Numbered from the stretch's first letter, positions 46,998 through 60,288 are shown. The stretch is 64,000 nucleotides of DNA from Nannochloropsis oceanica (GCA_004519485.1 CP038121.1:1-64000); one strand, 5' to 3'. The notes: generated by a model not told the origin, from the letters alone. Translations and numbers: made by a program.

Positions 46998-48167
46998 ATG
47001 GCCCGCTATTCGATCCTCCTTCGTGGCCTGATCCTCGCGGCCGTCCTCTGCGTCTTGGGTGAGTGCCTGCCCCTCCAGGCCGCTGGTGTTGGTTACCCTC
47101 TTATCACTTTGTCTCCTTGGTTTCACTCCCTCTAGTATACGGGGGGGGGATAGAACAATCGTCAGGATTTGTTGGGGACTGGTTCAGGTTCTATCGTTCC
47201 ATTTCCCGTCCCGTCCCTCCCTCCCTCGCCCCCTCACCCTCTCCCTCACCTCTCTCCTTCCCATTCTAGCTCACGGCAAGGCTTCATTAGACATTTGCGA
47301 GGTGAAGGAAAATGAGGTAGTGGACAAAGTAACGGGTATTTCCTTCCCCATCCATCGCTCCTTTCCCTATGCCGGCAAAAGCAAGGATTTTTCCCTCATG
47401 GGGGCGGGGCCACGAAGGAAGAATTTGTTTGTGGTGGAAGTTAATGTTTACGCGGTCGGCCTGTATGTGGAGAGTGCCCACCTAGGGAAGCTCAAAGGCT
47501 TTAAAGGGAAGGATGCGGACAGCTTGAGTAAGGAGAAGGGTTACTATGCCCTGCTAACAAAGGAGAAAAGCGGGATGAATCGAGCCTTGGAGCTGGTGTT
47601 TGCGCGAGCAGTACCCGCGGGGAAGGTGGTTGAAGCGCTGTCTGCACTGGAAGGAGTGGAGGAGAAGATTCTGACGGACTTCAAGGAAAAGCTGTTGGCG
47701 GCTATAGGGACATCGGCCGGAAAAGGGGAGACCATCACCCTGGCGTGGACGGTCAGTGCGAGGGAGAGGGAGGGAAGGGGAAAGACCAGTGAAGACCGTT
47801 GGGACGACTTCGGAAGAGAGGAGCTTCTCCCTGTCAATCTATGTTTCCTCCTTTACCTTCCTATCCCCCTCTCAGCTGTCTAGCAGGCATTCCCCAGCCT
47901 GGAACGGCACGGAGTACTTTCAGGTCGCACATGGACGATAAGGTTCTCATTCTCAATCCCCTTCCTTTATCCTCCCTCCCTCCCTTCCTTCCTTCCTCCC
48001 CCTAGGCCGATGATAAGCTGGCCCTCTCTGTCCGCAACAAGCATGTTAAGACGTTCCCTAGCATGGCGCTGGCCAGTGGTATCTTCGGCCTTTACATGGG
48101 TGACAAGGCCATCTCACCCGAGGCCAAGAAGGGGTTCGCGGCTGTCGCGCCCCAGCACTTGAAGTAG
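46998..48167 (+). CDS. Chalcone-isomerase-like (CHI-fold) protein with signal peptide (234 aa, 3 exons)
   Basis: Model: exons 46998-47058, 47270-47751, 48006-48167; phases close. Residues 1-21 (MARYSILLRGLILAAVLCVL) are a typical signal peptide, so the protein enters the ER or, in an alga with a complex plastid, possibly the plastid. The mature part has CHI-fold words: TGISFPIH, then KNLFVVEVNVYAVGLYVESA, ALELVFARAVPAGKVVEAL and ETITLAWTADDKLALSVR, and near the end ALASGIFGLYMGDKAISPEA followed by KK. This end is typical of CHI-like/fatty-acid-binding (FAP) proteins rather than true chalcone isomerases. A fatty-acid or small-lipid binding role is inferred from family. The 254-base intron 2 contains other AG sites, but skipping to 48006 gives the family-consistent joint. 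Confidence 0.87.
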
Positions 48168-49142
48168 AGAAGTGAAGAGGGAAGACAAGGGAAGGAGAGA
48201 AGGAAGGAGATGTGTTGAGGGAAATGTGCTCATTTGTGTGGGGACAAATAGCAAGGAAAGGAAGGAGGAAAAGAGGGAGGGAAGGAGGGAAAATTGTGCA
48301 TGGCAAGAGAGTAAGAAATACAGAAAGTGAAAAAAGGATGATCCAATGATCACAAAAGCGCAGCACTTGTTTTATTATGCTCCATCTACTTTCATTCAAT
48401 TTGTATAGATGACAAGAAGAAGAGTACAGGGAGGTCTAAACGGAGCCTGTTTTTCGTGACAATACGGCAATGTTTTAGCTCCTGTCATTAGCGACACAGA
48501 CCGAAAGAATGAGGGGGAAAGTCTCATGAAGGATGAAATTGCACCCAAAATCGTCACACTGTGTCACACACACACACACGTTAAAAAATGTGACCAATGG
48601 GCCGATACCCGAGTCGGATCGAGCGGCTCGGGTCTCAAGAAGAACGAAGGGGAGAGGGAGAGCGATAACACCACAACACCTCAAAAACTCTTACTGAAAC
48701 AGTGCGTTTGCATCCACCACAGGCACTCGTGCGACCAATCCTGAGGATCATCAGCTTCCAATCTAATTATACCTGCCCCTTGCACGGGCATTGTTGGCTC
48801 ATGGGCGCTGTGCGGGAAGTCCGCCTCCCCCTCCGATTCTCCTTGGCACACTGCATGATTGAATCGCTGCAGCTGGAGGCGATTCACATCCAAATGTTGC
48901 CCCTTCAGCACACTGCAAGCAGCCGCCCCGTTCCAGACAACCCCTTTCCGTCCTGCCTCTTGATGTGACAGTCACAAAGGAGCCAAGGCTGGCCACCTGT
49001 GGCGTTCCTACTTTAAGCTTTATCCTCATATTCATCCCTCCCTTTTTCCTTCCATCCCCACCCCCCCAAAACCTTGCGCGCCCAACAACTGCTGTTGCGA
49101 GTTCTCTAGCTCATAAGAGTCACTCCACGCGGAGGAAGGAGC
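48168..49142. other. Intergenic gap upstream of the antiporter
   Basis: About 975 bases without a gene I can support. Short Cys/His-rich open frames occur near 48680-48970 on both strands but lack domains. It should contain the antiporter promoter. Confidence 0.5.
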
Positions 49143-52100
49143 ATGGAGGCCGCTGCGGCAGCAGCAGCAGCAGCTACTGCAAGAGCAGGGACAGGGCACC
49201 ATGCCGGGGACCTTGTCCAGTCGGTCCATCGATTGTTGCAGACAGCGGAGGCAAGCGCGACATCGAGTAGCTCCATATATCACCAGCCGGAGGGAGGGAT
49301 TATGTCAGGGAATGGCGTGTTAGAAGATACGCTGTCGTTGTTCATGGTCCAGGTAGGAAGAGGTGATCGAGGACGGGGGGAAGGGATGGAAGGAGGGATG
49401 GAAGGAGGGAGGGAAAGAATCAGGAAGGGAAAAGAACGATTTGGGGTGGGAGGATCGGTCTCGGTCATGATACGCCATTTATCCGCACCCTTGCTTTATT
49501 CCCTCTCATATTTCAGGCGGTCATCATTATCTGCGTGACGCGATTCCTCTCCCTGGGGACCAAGTTTCTGAAACAGCCTCGCGTGATCATGGAGGTGGTG
49601 GGCGGCATCTTGCTAGGTAGGGAGGGAGGGAAGGGAGGGAAAGAAGAAGAGGGACGGAATGAATTGAGCACATGTCGAAGTGCCTCCATGATGTACGTCA
49701 CCGTCATGCTTATAAAAGCATCCCCTCCCTCTCTCTCTCCCACCCAATTCCCTCCCTCCCTCAGGCCCCTCCGCCCTTGGGCATATTCCTGGCTACCTCG
49801 ACACGGTATTCCCCGCAGAGTCGCTAGGTTACCTGGCCCTCGTGGCCAACTTGGGCCTCGTCCTCTACCTTTTCCTCGTGGGCGTCGAGCTTGATCCAGA
49901 GGTAGGAGGGTGGGAGGAAGGGAGGGAGAGAGGGAGGGAGGGAGGGAGGGAGGGATTTCATCCAGGAATAGATTTAGGGCACCTCTCTCTTTCGCTCTTC
50001 AACCCCCCTTTCCCCCTTCCTCCTCCTTCCTCTTTATCTTCCTCTCTCCTCCTCTCTTCCACATTTGGTGTTGAAAAGGGAGAATGGCGTGTCCGTCCGT
50101 CGGTCCGTCGCCGTGGGTGGGACCCATCACTCTCCTCCTCGGACTTCACCCGCTCACTCATCCATCCATCCCTCCCTCCCTCCCCTCAGGTCCTCCGTCG
50201 TAATGGGCAGAAGGCCATTTCCATCGCCGTGGTCGGCATCGCGCTGCCCTTCGGCTTGGGCTGCCTCATCTCCCCCCTGCTCTTCAACAAGCTGCTGCTC
50301 AAGGACCCCGGGTAGGGAGGGCGGGAGGGAGGGAGGGAGGGAGGGAGGGAAGGAGGGGCGATATTCCCTAGGAATGGGATGCCGTTGTCCTTCCGTCCTT
50401 TGTCCGGCCCTCTCTCCACGGATTGTGCAAGACTAACCCCCTTCCTCTTCTTTCCTCCTCCCTGCCCCCCGCCCTCCCTTCCTCCCTCAGATACGAGAAC
50501 GCCGCCTACTCTTCCTTCCTGGTGTTCGTGGGCGTGGCTATGTCCATTACAGCCTTCCCCGTTCTTGCCCGCATTCTCACGGAGAGCAAGCTCATCTTGT
50601 CTACGGCTGGTGAGCCCTCCCTCCCGCCATTTTTCTTTCTCTCCTTCTCTCCCTCCCTCCCTCCCTCCCTCCCTTCCTCGTACCCTCCCTCCCTCCCTCC
50701 CTCCCTCCCTCCTTCCCTCCTTCCCCCTTCTCCCCTTTCCTCATGCCTTCTCTGTACACACCCCTCCCTCCTTCCCTCACTCACTTCCTCCCTCTCCCCC
50801 CTCCCCCTCCTAGGCGTGATGACCATGGGCGCCGCGGCTCTGAACGACGCCATCGCCTGGTGCCTCCTCGTCCTGGCCCTCTCTATCGTCCACTCGGGCC
50901 GGAACAAGCTTACGGCCCTCTTCGTCTTTCTCGCCATTGCCGCCTACGCCATCTGTAAGGACGGAGAGAGGGAGGAAGGAAGAGAGGGAGGATGGATGCC
51001 ACTTGTCATCATAGTGCTTCCCTCCCTCATATACAGAGCTAAATATACATCTTATATTTAGCGAGTCATACATGTTTACATATAGATCCAAACACCCATC
51101 CATCTAAACACCTACATTCCTACATCTATCGATCCATGTATATATCCACCGCCAATAATAGTCCTCTTCGTCGCTGTCCGCCCGGCCCTCCAGGCCGTCG
51201 TCAGATGGGTCGAGATGACAGGTACGTCCCCTCCCTCCCTCCCTCCCTCACTCACTCACTCACTCACTCACTCTCTCCCTCCCATGCCCACTCTGTCTTT
51301 CCATCCCTCCCTTCTCTCCTCCTTCCCTCTCTCCCCATCCTCCTTCTGTCTTCTCCTCCTCCACTGATCTCTTCCTCCCTCCCTCCCTCAGGCTCCTCCT
51401 CCCTTCGCTCCCTCCTCTTCGCCCTACTCATCTGCTGTATCTTCATCTCAGCCTGGATCACGGCATTCTTGGGAGTAGGGAAGGAGGGAGGGAGGGGCGG
51501 AGGGAGGGACGGAGGGAGGGACGGAGGGAGGGACGGAGGGAGGGACGGAGGGAGGGACGGAGGGAGGGACGGAGGGAGGGACGGAGGGAAGAGCAAAGAT
51601 GATGCGCAGGGAAGAAGTCTCCTCTTTTTTTCCAAGAGCACTCGCGTCAGCTACCGCCGGATACCACCCCACTTTCAGCCTCTTAGCCAGCCCCTCCCTC
51701 CCTCCCTCCCTTCCTCCCTCCCTCCCTCCTAGGTACACGCCATCTTCGGCTCCTTTTTGGTGGGGATGATCATGCCGCGCGACGGGAAGTTCACCCTGCA
51801 CATGTGCGAGAAGATCGACGATCTCGTCAGCAACATCTTTCTCCCCCTTTATTTCGCCCTCTCAGGTCCGGACGGAAGGAGGGAGGGCGGAGGGCGAAGC
51901 AACGCTCTGTCTGGAGTCAAGCTGGAAGGATCGTCTACTCACCCTCCTACCCTCTCTCCGTCCCTCCCTTACTCCCTTAATCCCTCCCTCCCTCCAGGCC
52001 TTAAGACCGACATTGCATCCATCGGGCATGCCATCGGTGTGGCGCTGCTGGTGCTGGTGGTTCTGATGGCTACTGCGGGGAAATTTATTGGCTGTGCCGG

Positions 52101-55100
52101 TAAAGAGGGAGGAAGGGAGGGAGGGAGGGAAGGAACGCGGATGGGATGGAGAGCGGGCTTTCTGGTGAGATTCGATCTCTGCCAATATATCCAACTCGTA
52201 TCGACTTTCTCCCCCTCCCTCCCACCCTCCCACCCTCCAGGCGCGGCCCGTCTGAACGGCATCCCCTGGCGGGAGTCTTGCGTGATCGGCATCCTTATGA
52301 ACACGCGGTAGGGAGTGGGGAGGGGGGGAAGGAGGGAGGGAGGGAGGAAGGGAAGGAAAGTAGCCGTGTGTAAAAGAACTCACTCTTGTCCCCTTCTCAT
52401 TCGGGTGCTTGTGAGCCTGCTTCCTTGTGAGCCTACTTCCTTGTGAGCCTACTTCCTTGTGAGCCTACCTCCTTCCCTCCCTCCCTTCCTCCCTGCGGCA
52501 CTCTTCTGGTGGTCGTACTCAACTGGGCCTGCAAGCCTGGATACCCACATGTCTCACCCCTCCCCCCCCCATCCACCCTCCCTCCTCAGCGGCCTCGTGG
52601 AGCTGATTGTGCTCAATCTGGGCCTGCAGGCGAAGATGCTGGACGTGGAGATCTTCACCATTATGGTCATGATGGCCCTCATCACGGTAGCCCTTCCCTC
52701 CCTCCCTCCCTCCCTCCCTCCCTCCCCTTCCTTTCATTTCCTCCCTCCCTTCCCCCCTTCCCTGTTCCCCTTGACTGTCTCTCTTCTTCTTTCCTCATCT
52801 CGCTTTGCCTAAACCGGCGAAACAATCGGCCGCCTGGGTCTCATCCCTCCTCCTCTCCCTCCCTCCCTCCCTCCACGAAGACCTTCATTACCTCCCCCCT
52901 CGTAGAGTACATCTACCCGCCCCACATGCGCCTCCAGGCTTCCGTCGACTCGCTGAAGGTAAGCAGAGAGAGAAGGAGGGACGGAGGGAGGGACGGAGGA
53001 AGGGACGGAATGACCAGCACCCACTCACTGACTTTCTCTGCCCCTGTCCCTCACGACCTCATCCTATCTATACTTCCAGGCAAGGACTCTCTTAACTCCC
53101 TACCTCTAACCCTCATGCCCAGGCAATGGGCACCGTGCTCACTCCCATCCACACTCACTGACTCTCTTGACTCCCTACCTCTAACCCTCATGCCCAGGCA
53201 ATGGGCACCGTGCTCACTCCCGTCCACACTCACTGACTCTCTTGACTCCCTACCTCTAACCCTCATGCCCAGGCAATGGGCACCGTGCTCACTCCCGTCC
53301 ACACTCACTGACTCTCTTGACTCCCTACCTCTAACCCTCATGCCCAGGCAATGGGCACCGTGCTCACTCCCGTCCACACTCACTGACACTCTTGACTCCC
53401 TACCTCCAACCCTCATGCCCAGGCAATGGGCACCGTGCTCACTCCCGTCCACACTCACTGACTCTCTTGACTCCCTACCTCTAACCCTCATGCCCAGGCA
53501 ATGGGCACCGTGCTCACTCCCGTCCACACTCACTGACTCTCTTGACTCCCTACCTCTAACCCTCATGCCCAGGCAATGGGCACCGTGCTCACTCCCGTCC
53601 ACACTCACTGACTCTCTTAACTCCCTACCTCTAACCCTCATGCCCAGGCAATGGGCACCGTGCTCACTCCCGTCCACACTCACTGACTCTCTTGACTCCC
53701 TACCTCCAACCCTCATGCCCAGGCAATGGGCACCGTGCTCACTCCCGTCCACACTCACTGACTCTCTTAACTCCCTACCTCTAACCCTCATGCCCAGGCA
53801 ATGGGCACCGTGCTCACTCCCGTCCACACTCACTGACTCTCTTGACTCCCTACCTCTAACCCTCATGCCCAGGCAATGGGCACCGTGCTCACTCCCATCC
53901 ACACTCACTGACTCTCTTAACTCCCTACCTCTAACCCTCATGCCCAGGCAATGGGCACCGTGCTCACTCCCATCCACACTCACTGACTCTCTTGACTCCC
54001 TACCTCCAACCCTCATGCCCAGGCAATGGGCACCGTGCTCACTCCCGTCCACACTCACTGACTCTCTTAACTCCCTACCTCTAACCCTCATGCCCAGGCA
54101 ATGGGCACCGTGCTCACTCCCGTCCACACTCACTGACTCTCTTGACTCCCTACCTCTAACCCTCATGCCCAGGCAATGGGCACCGTGCTCACTCCCATCC
54201 ACACTCACTGACTCTCTTAACTCCCTACCTCTAACCCTCATGCCCAGGCAATGGGCACCGTGCTCACTCCCATCCACACTCACTGACTCTCTTGACTCCC
54301 TACCTCTAACCCTCATGCCCAGGCAATGGGCACCGTGCTCACTCCCGTCCACACTCACTGACTCTCTTGACTCCCTACCTCTAACCCTCATGCCCAGGCA
54401 ATGGGCACCGTGCTCACTCCCGTCCACACTCACTGACTCTCTTAACTCCCTACCTCTAACCCTCATGCCCAGGCAATGGGCACCGTGCTCACTCCCGTCC
54501 ACACTCACTGACTCTCTTGACTCCCTACCTCCAACCCTCATGCCCAGGCAATGGGCACCGTGCTCACTCCCGTCCACACTCACTGACTCTCTTGACTCCC
54601 TACCTCTAACCCTCATGCCCAGGCAATGGGCACCGTGCTCACTCCCGTCCACACTCACTGACTCTCTTGACTCCCTACCTCTAACCCTCATGCCCAGGCA
54701 ATGGGCACCGTGCTCACTCCCGTCCACACTCACTGACTCTCTTGACTCCCTACCTCCAACCCTCATGCCCAGGCAATGGGCACCGTGCTCACTCCCGTCC
54801 ACACTCACTGACTCTCTTAACTCCCTACCTCTAACCCTCATGCCCAGGCAATGGGCACCGTGCTCACTCCCGTCCACACTCACTGACTCTCTTGACTCCC
54901 TACCTCTAACCCTCATGCCCAGGCAATGGGCACCGTGCTCACTCCCATCCACACTCACTGACTCTCTTGACTCCCTACCTCTAACCCTCATGCCCAGGCA
55001 ATGGGCACCGTGCTCACTCCCATCCACACTCACTGACTCTCTTAACTCCCTACCTCTAACCCTCATGCCCAGGCAATGGGCACCGTGCTCACTCCCGTCC

Positions 55101-58100
55101 ACACTCACTGACTCTCTTGACTCCCTACCTCTAACCCTCATGCCCAGGCAATGGGCACCGTGCTCACTCCCATCCACACTCACTGACTCTCTTGACTCCC
55201 TACCTCTAACCCTCATGCCCAGGCAATGGGCACCGTGCTCACTCCCGTCCACACTCACTGACTCTCTTGACTCCCTACCTCTAACCCTCATGCCCAGGCA
55301 ATGGGCACCGTGCTCACTCCCATCCACACTCACTGACTCTCTTGACTCCCTACCTCTAACCCTCATGCCCAGGCAATGGGCACCGTGCTCACTCCCATCC
55401 ACACTCACTGACTCTCTTAACTCCCTACCTCTAACCCTCATGCCCAGGCAATGGGCACCGTGCTCACTCCCATCCACACTCACTGACTCTCTTAACTCCC
55501 TACCTCTAACCCTCATGCCCAGGCAATGGGCACCGTGCTCACTCCCATCCACACTCACTGACTCTCTTGACTCCCTACCTCTAACCCTCATGCCCAGGCA
55601 ATGGGCACCGTGCTCACTCCCATCCACACTCACTGACTCTCTTAACTCCCTACCTCTAACCCTCATGCCCAGGCAATGGGCACCGTGCTCACTCCCGTCC
55701 ACACTCACTGACTCTCTTGACTCCCTACCTCTAACCCTCATGCCCAGGCAATGGGCACCGTGCTCACTCCCATCCACACTCACTGACTCTCTTAACTCCC
55801 TACCTCTAACCCTCATGCCCAGGCAATGGGCACCGTGCTCACTCCCAACGGGACCAGCATGAACGAAGAGGGCGTCCTGGTCGATAACGACATGAGTACG
55901 TCCTCCCTCCCTCCCTCCCTCCCTCCCTCCCGCCCTTTCTCCCTCCCTCTCTCCCCCCCTCCTCCTCCCCCTCCTCCTCCTCCTCATCAACCCTCCCCAT
56001 CACCCTCTTTCCTCCCTCCTTCCTCCGTCCATCCCTCCACAGCCGAGCAAACTCCTCGCACGGCCGTGCCGGGCGACTCCTTTACTACCGCTGTCGACGG
56101 AGAAAGGAAACCAGTCGTTGAGAAGGGAGGTGGTGGGGGTAAGTCCCCTCCCTCCCTCCCTCCCTCCCTCCCTCCCTTTCTCCTCGAAATGCCGTTCCAC
56201 CCTCCTTACATTTTTATCGCCCTCATCCATCCCTTCCCTTCCTCGCCCTCGTCCTCCCTAGTCACGGGCTGGATGCAGCGACAGCGGGCCAGGGGCGTGG
56301 GTACAGTCGGCCGAGGGCTCCTGCTCATGAAACGACCCACTGGCACCTCAGCCCAGCGCCTCAAGGACTCCCTCATGAGCCGGTAACCGCCCTCCCTCCC
56401 TCCCTCCCTCGAGTCATTCATTTTTACGCTCTTGGACTGAAGGTCCCCCTCCTCCCTCCCCTCCCTCCCTTCCTCCTCCGTTCCCTCCCCCCCCCCTCCC
56501 TCAGGACGTGGCGGGTGGGGGTGGTGATCGAGCGCATGAAGGACCTGCCCGAGACCATGTCGCTACTCTACCTTTTCGCACCCATCTACAGCAACAACAG
56601 TCAGGTACCCCCTCCCTCCCTCCCTCCCCTCCCTTCCTTTTCCGACGGACGTGACGGCCACCAACGGTATTTTATGGAGACAGCGCATTATCACTCATCC
56701 TCTCCTTCCCTCCCCTCCCTCCCTTCCTTCTCCCCCCCCTTTCGCCCTCCCTCACTGGTCAGATGGACGTGACGGCCATGCATTTCGTCGAGACAGAGCT
56801 AAACTTCAACGATGTCATGATCGCCTCCCACCCGGAGAAGGTCAGGCGCAAGGGAGGGAGGGAGGGAGGGAAGGAAGAGAGGAAGGAATAGCAGCGCCGC
56901 AAGCCCTTCTCGAGCACCTCCACAGCCCATCTCACCCCTCCCTCCCTCTCTCTCTCTCTCCCTCCCTCCCTCCCTCCCTCCCTTCCCCCATTCCAGGCCG
57001 GGCAAATGGACCCGGCACTGTTGGCGGTGAATCATTTCTGTCGGGCCATCGGCGCGCACATCCACTGCCGGACGATTTTCGGCAACCCACACGGATTCGC
57101 CTCGGACCTGGTGGCCATCGAGAAGCGGGCTGGGCTTGATATCGTCCTCATGCCGTGGCGTCGGCCGGTGGCCTATCTGGGTGAGAAGGGAGGGAGGGAG
57201 GGAAGGAGGGAGGGAGGGAGGGGGGGAGGGAGGGAGGGAGGGAGGAGGTTGTCTGGGGTCGGCACCCTTAGACCATTGGAAACACTACAACAGACCGCCC
57301 TCCCTTCCTCCTTTTTTCCCTCCCTCCTTCCCCCCTTCCCTCCCCCACTCCCTCGCAGGCGACTACTACGACCGTTTCGTCTCCAAAACGTTGAGGAACT
57401 CCACCATCACCGTGGCTCTTATGGTGCCCGACCCAAGCGGAAAAACGGACATGGTCCGGCAGGTGCGTCCCCTCCCTCCCTCCCTCCCTCCCTCCCAGCC
57501 TGCCTGCCTCTCTCCCGTGTGCTGCCCTCGTGATGAGCACCTGTTCTCAGCAGGATAACACATGCCGTTCATTCCTCCTTCCCTCCCTTCCTCCCTTCCC
57601 TCCCCCCCTTCCTCACTCTCTCTCTCCCCACGTGTAGGTCTGCTAGATATACCCTCCCTCCCTCCCTCCCTCCCTCCCTTCCTCCGCTCCTTAACGTGGC
57701 CCACATTCATTTTTTCTACCTCCCTCCTTTTCTCTCTCACCGGCGTTTCACTTCAACCACTGAACCCTCCCTCCCTCCCTCCTTCCCTCCCTCCTGCCCT
57801 CTCTCCCTCTCTCAGGTCCTGGTCGTCCTGTCCGGCTGTCCCTCTGACGGCGACTGCGTGGCTCTCACCTCTCGTTTCGCCCTCCACTCCCTCGTCTCCA
57901 TCACCATCATGCTCATGCCGGCCGCCCAGGTCAGAAGCAAGGAAGGGAGGGAGGGAGGGAGGGGGGGGGGCGAGGGAGGGGACAGACATCACACCAGACG
58001 CCGATTCCTTCGCTTCCTACTATACTCCCTCCATCTCTCTCTCTCTCCCTTCGTCCCCTTGGCACTCCCGTCGTTCCTGCCCGCCTCCCTAGGAGCAAGC

Positions 58101-60288
58101 GGAACGGTACGCGGATCTGTTGGCAGACGTTGGGCCTCAGAAACGGTTCCACAATGTTAATTTGCTCAGGTAGGCAGAGAGGGAGGGAGGCAAGGAAGGA
58201 GGGAAGAAGGGGAGAACCGCAACAGTCAATCACTGCTGCAGATCTCGAGCGAAACGATGCACGAGCACACATTATACACTCAGCCTTCCGCACCCGCCCG
58301 CCCGCCCTCCTTCCCTCCCTTCTTCCTTCCCTCGTCGCTGCTTTCAGGCTGGACAGGATCGACCAAGTGACGGGGGAGGAGCGAACGCACGAGATGCTGA
58401 TGAGGGACATCCTGGCCGAGGCCTCGAAGAAGGGTGAGGAGGAGGAAGGGAGGGAGAGAGGGAGGGAGGGAGGGAGGGAGGGAGGGAGGGAGGGAAGGGC
58501 ATGATAATCATTCTCTCTTGCTGTACGCCTTTCACCCACCTGCCCTTCCCCCCCTCGTTCCCCCCCTCCTTTCCTCCCTGCAGGCGAAAATGCCTACGAC
58601 CTGATCGTGGTGGGCTACCTGTCGTGCTCCTCCTGGGAGGCCGAGCGCGCGGGCAGCACGCTGTTTGGAAACACGGCTGCCAACAGCACTGCTAACAGTG
58701 CGGCGCCGTCCCGTTCGAGGTTCGTAGGGAGGGAGGGAGGGAGGGAGGGAAGGAGGGCGAGTCGTGTTACCCTACTTTGTTATGGTTTGTGAGTCGTTGA
58801 GCTCGCTGACGTCCCTCCATCCCCTTCTTCTCTCCCCTCCCTCGCCAGCTCTCCTGCCATTCCTCCCTCCGCCAACCGGACCATAAACAGCGGCCTGGGC
58901 AAGCACGAGGCCACCAGCTCCACCGCCTCCTCCGCCTCCACCTCCAGCCTCAGCAAGAGCGGGGCAAAGCCACCTCGGATACCCCACCACCTCAGCAACA
59001 CCTTCCGGTACGTCCCCTCCCTCCCTCCCTCCCTCCCTCCCTCCCTTGCTTGCACAAATCTCATCCCCACATCTCCCTCTCTCCCCTTTCTCTTTCCCCT
59101 CCCTTTCTCTTCCCTACCCAGCGCCTCGTCCCCCCCGATGCACCTGGACGAAACCTACACGAGTGGCGCAGGAGGTGGTAGCGGGGGAGGGCGGGAGGGA
59201 GGGAGGGAGCGACCTCCCCATGCCGCCTACTCCCCCACAGCCGCCGTCCTAAGAGGCGTGGCTGAGAAAGTGCATCGATTTGGGGAGGGCGTCAGGTGAG
59301 GAGGGAGGGAAAATGGGAGGGAGGGGGGGAAGGAGGGAGGGAGGGAGGGTATTACTTTCCAGTGGGACTCGGGAGACAGGCAGGGAGGGAGAGAGCACAG
59401 GCAGGCAGGGAGGGAGGGTTTGTGTTCATGGTCAGTGAGACTAAGGTCACTCACACCGATTCTTCTTCCCCCTCCCCGTCCTCCTGTCCCTCTCCTCCTC
59501 CTTGGATTAGAAACTCGTCTTTTTCTCGGACGTTTTCGTCGACCAAGTTGCACCGAGACGGCCAAGACTCAGCCAGTAGGGAGAGAGAGGGCGGACGGGA
59601 GGGAGGGAGTAGCAGCAAAAATGACAGACGGGACAGCAGCAGAACCGACAGGCGAGACAGCAGCAACACCCACCCATCGAGCAGTCACTCGCTGAATTCT
59701 TTCTCTGCTCTTGACCACTCCTATCACCACAAGCACCACAAAGGTAGCTCCCCTCCTCCCTCCTTCCCTACTAACCCCCCCTCCCTACCTCCCCTGTAAT
59801 GAATACTCACCCTGCTGCTGCTTTCCTTCCTTTCCTCCCTCCCTCCTTTCCCTCTCCCGCCAGGTGTGCAAGAGTTCGGTGTCATTGGCGAGGAGATCTA
59901 CTCCCGAATGGACATTGAGGCCTTCCTGATGATCGTGCGGGGGTTTCAACCGGCAGGTACGATCGAGGGAGGGATAAAGGAGGTGAAGGGAAGAAAGAGG
60001 AGAGGAGGAGAGGAGGAGAGCGCAGCACCGTGGGCCAGCTGTTGATCTATCACTCTATCTCTCTTTAAATCCACACCCGCAGAGACCGCCATGACCAGCA
60101 CCAGCAGCGTCAAGCTCGAGCGCCCCCTCGCTGTACGTGCGGCTGCTGCTGCTGCTGCCGCTTCCTCCCGCACCGTGCCTCCGGCCGTTAGTCTGGGGGG
60201 CACGGGGGCGATAGAGGGAGGAAGGGGCACTGAGTCGGCTCTCCCGCCCTTATCCCGGGCCACCTTTCAGCCGCCCTCGCCCATGTAG
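49143..60288 (+). CDS. CPA2-family cation/H+ antiporter, CHX type (1,160 aa, 29 exons)
   Basis: Monovalent cation/proton exchanger of the CPA2 superfamily with a plant-CHX layout. All 28 junctions keep phase. Exon starts: 49143, 49517, 49765, 50190, 50491, 50814, 51162, 51392, 51733, 51998, 52241, 52590, 52881, 55823, 56043, 56262, 56505, 56763, 56997, 57359, 57816, 58093, 58348, 58584, 58849, 59122, 59511, 59864, 60083. Membrane half (about residues 65-480): [78 protein letters not shown] and [20 protein letters not shown]. The cytosolic half has UspA-like domains ([40 protein letters not shown]), then a Ser/Gly-rich linker. The start has an Ala run and precedes the first conserved helix. 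Intron 13 contains a 2.8-kb minisatellite. Ion specificity cannot be read from sequence. Confidence 0.93.
51480..51592. repeat. 12-bp minisatellite in antiporter intron 8
   Basis: Around nine tandem copies of GGAGGGAGGGAC-type units follow the G-rich donor of intron 8 (51475-51732). The G runs could form a G-quadruplex in the RNA or coding-strand DNA. Confidence 0.85.
53087..55846 (+). repeat. 75-bp minisatellite carrying a 3' splice site, about 37 copies
   Basis: The unit is 75 bp. Its core is ctctaaccctcatgcccag|gcaatgggcaccgtgctcactccc, that is a branch-site-like ctaac, an AG acceptor and the first 24 bases of antiporter exon 14. The gcaatggg word starts at 53123 in the first copy and 55823 in the last, exactly 36 periods apart. 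Variants are limited: cccatcc/cccgtcc, cttgact/cttaact, ctctaac/ctccaac and one gacactc. Because 75 is a multiple of three, both strands stay open for about 1,000 codons, but these frames are artefacts. Confidence 0.96.

Noticed and set aside
47753-48005. An extra exon inside intron 2 of the CHI-like gene
   Set aside because: AG and GT sites exist around 47883-47928, but including that piece breaks the phase into the conserved final exon; direct joining gives the family-typical TLAWTADDKLAL.
53087-55846. CRISPR-like array
   Set aside because: There are no distinct spacers; the whole 75-bp unit repeats, and the host is eukaryotic.
53087-55846. Interstitial telomere repeats (taaccct within each unit)
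   Set aside because: Only one 7-base match per 75-bp unit, best explained as branch-site-like ctaac followed by ccct.
52443-55990. Two very long open frames (about 1,139 codons on + and 979 codons on -) with 25-residue repeats
   Set aside because: They come from a 75-bp minisatellite, a multiple of three, inside an intron of the antiporter. Flanking exons are read in a different frame that stops within each unit.
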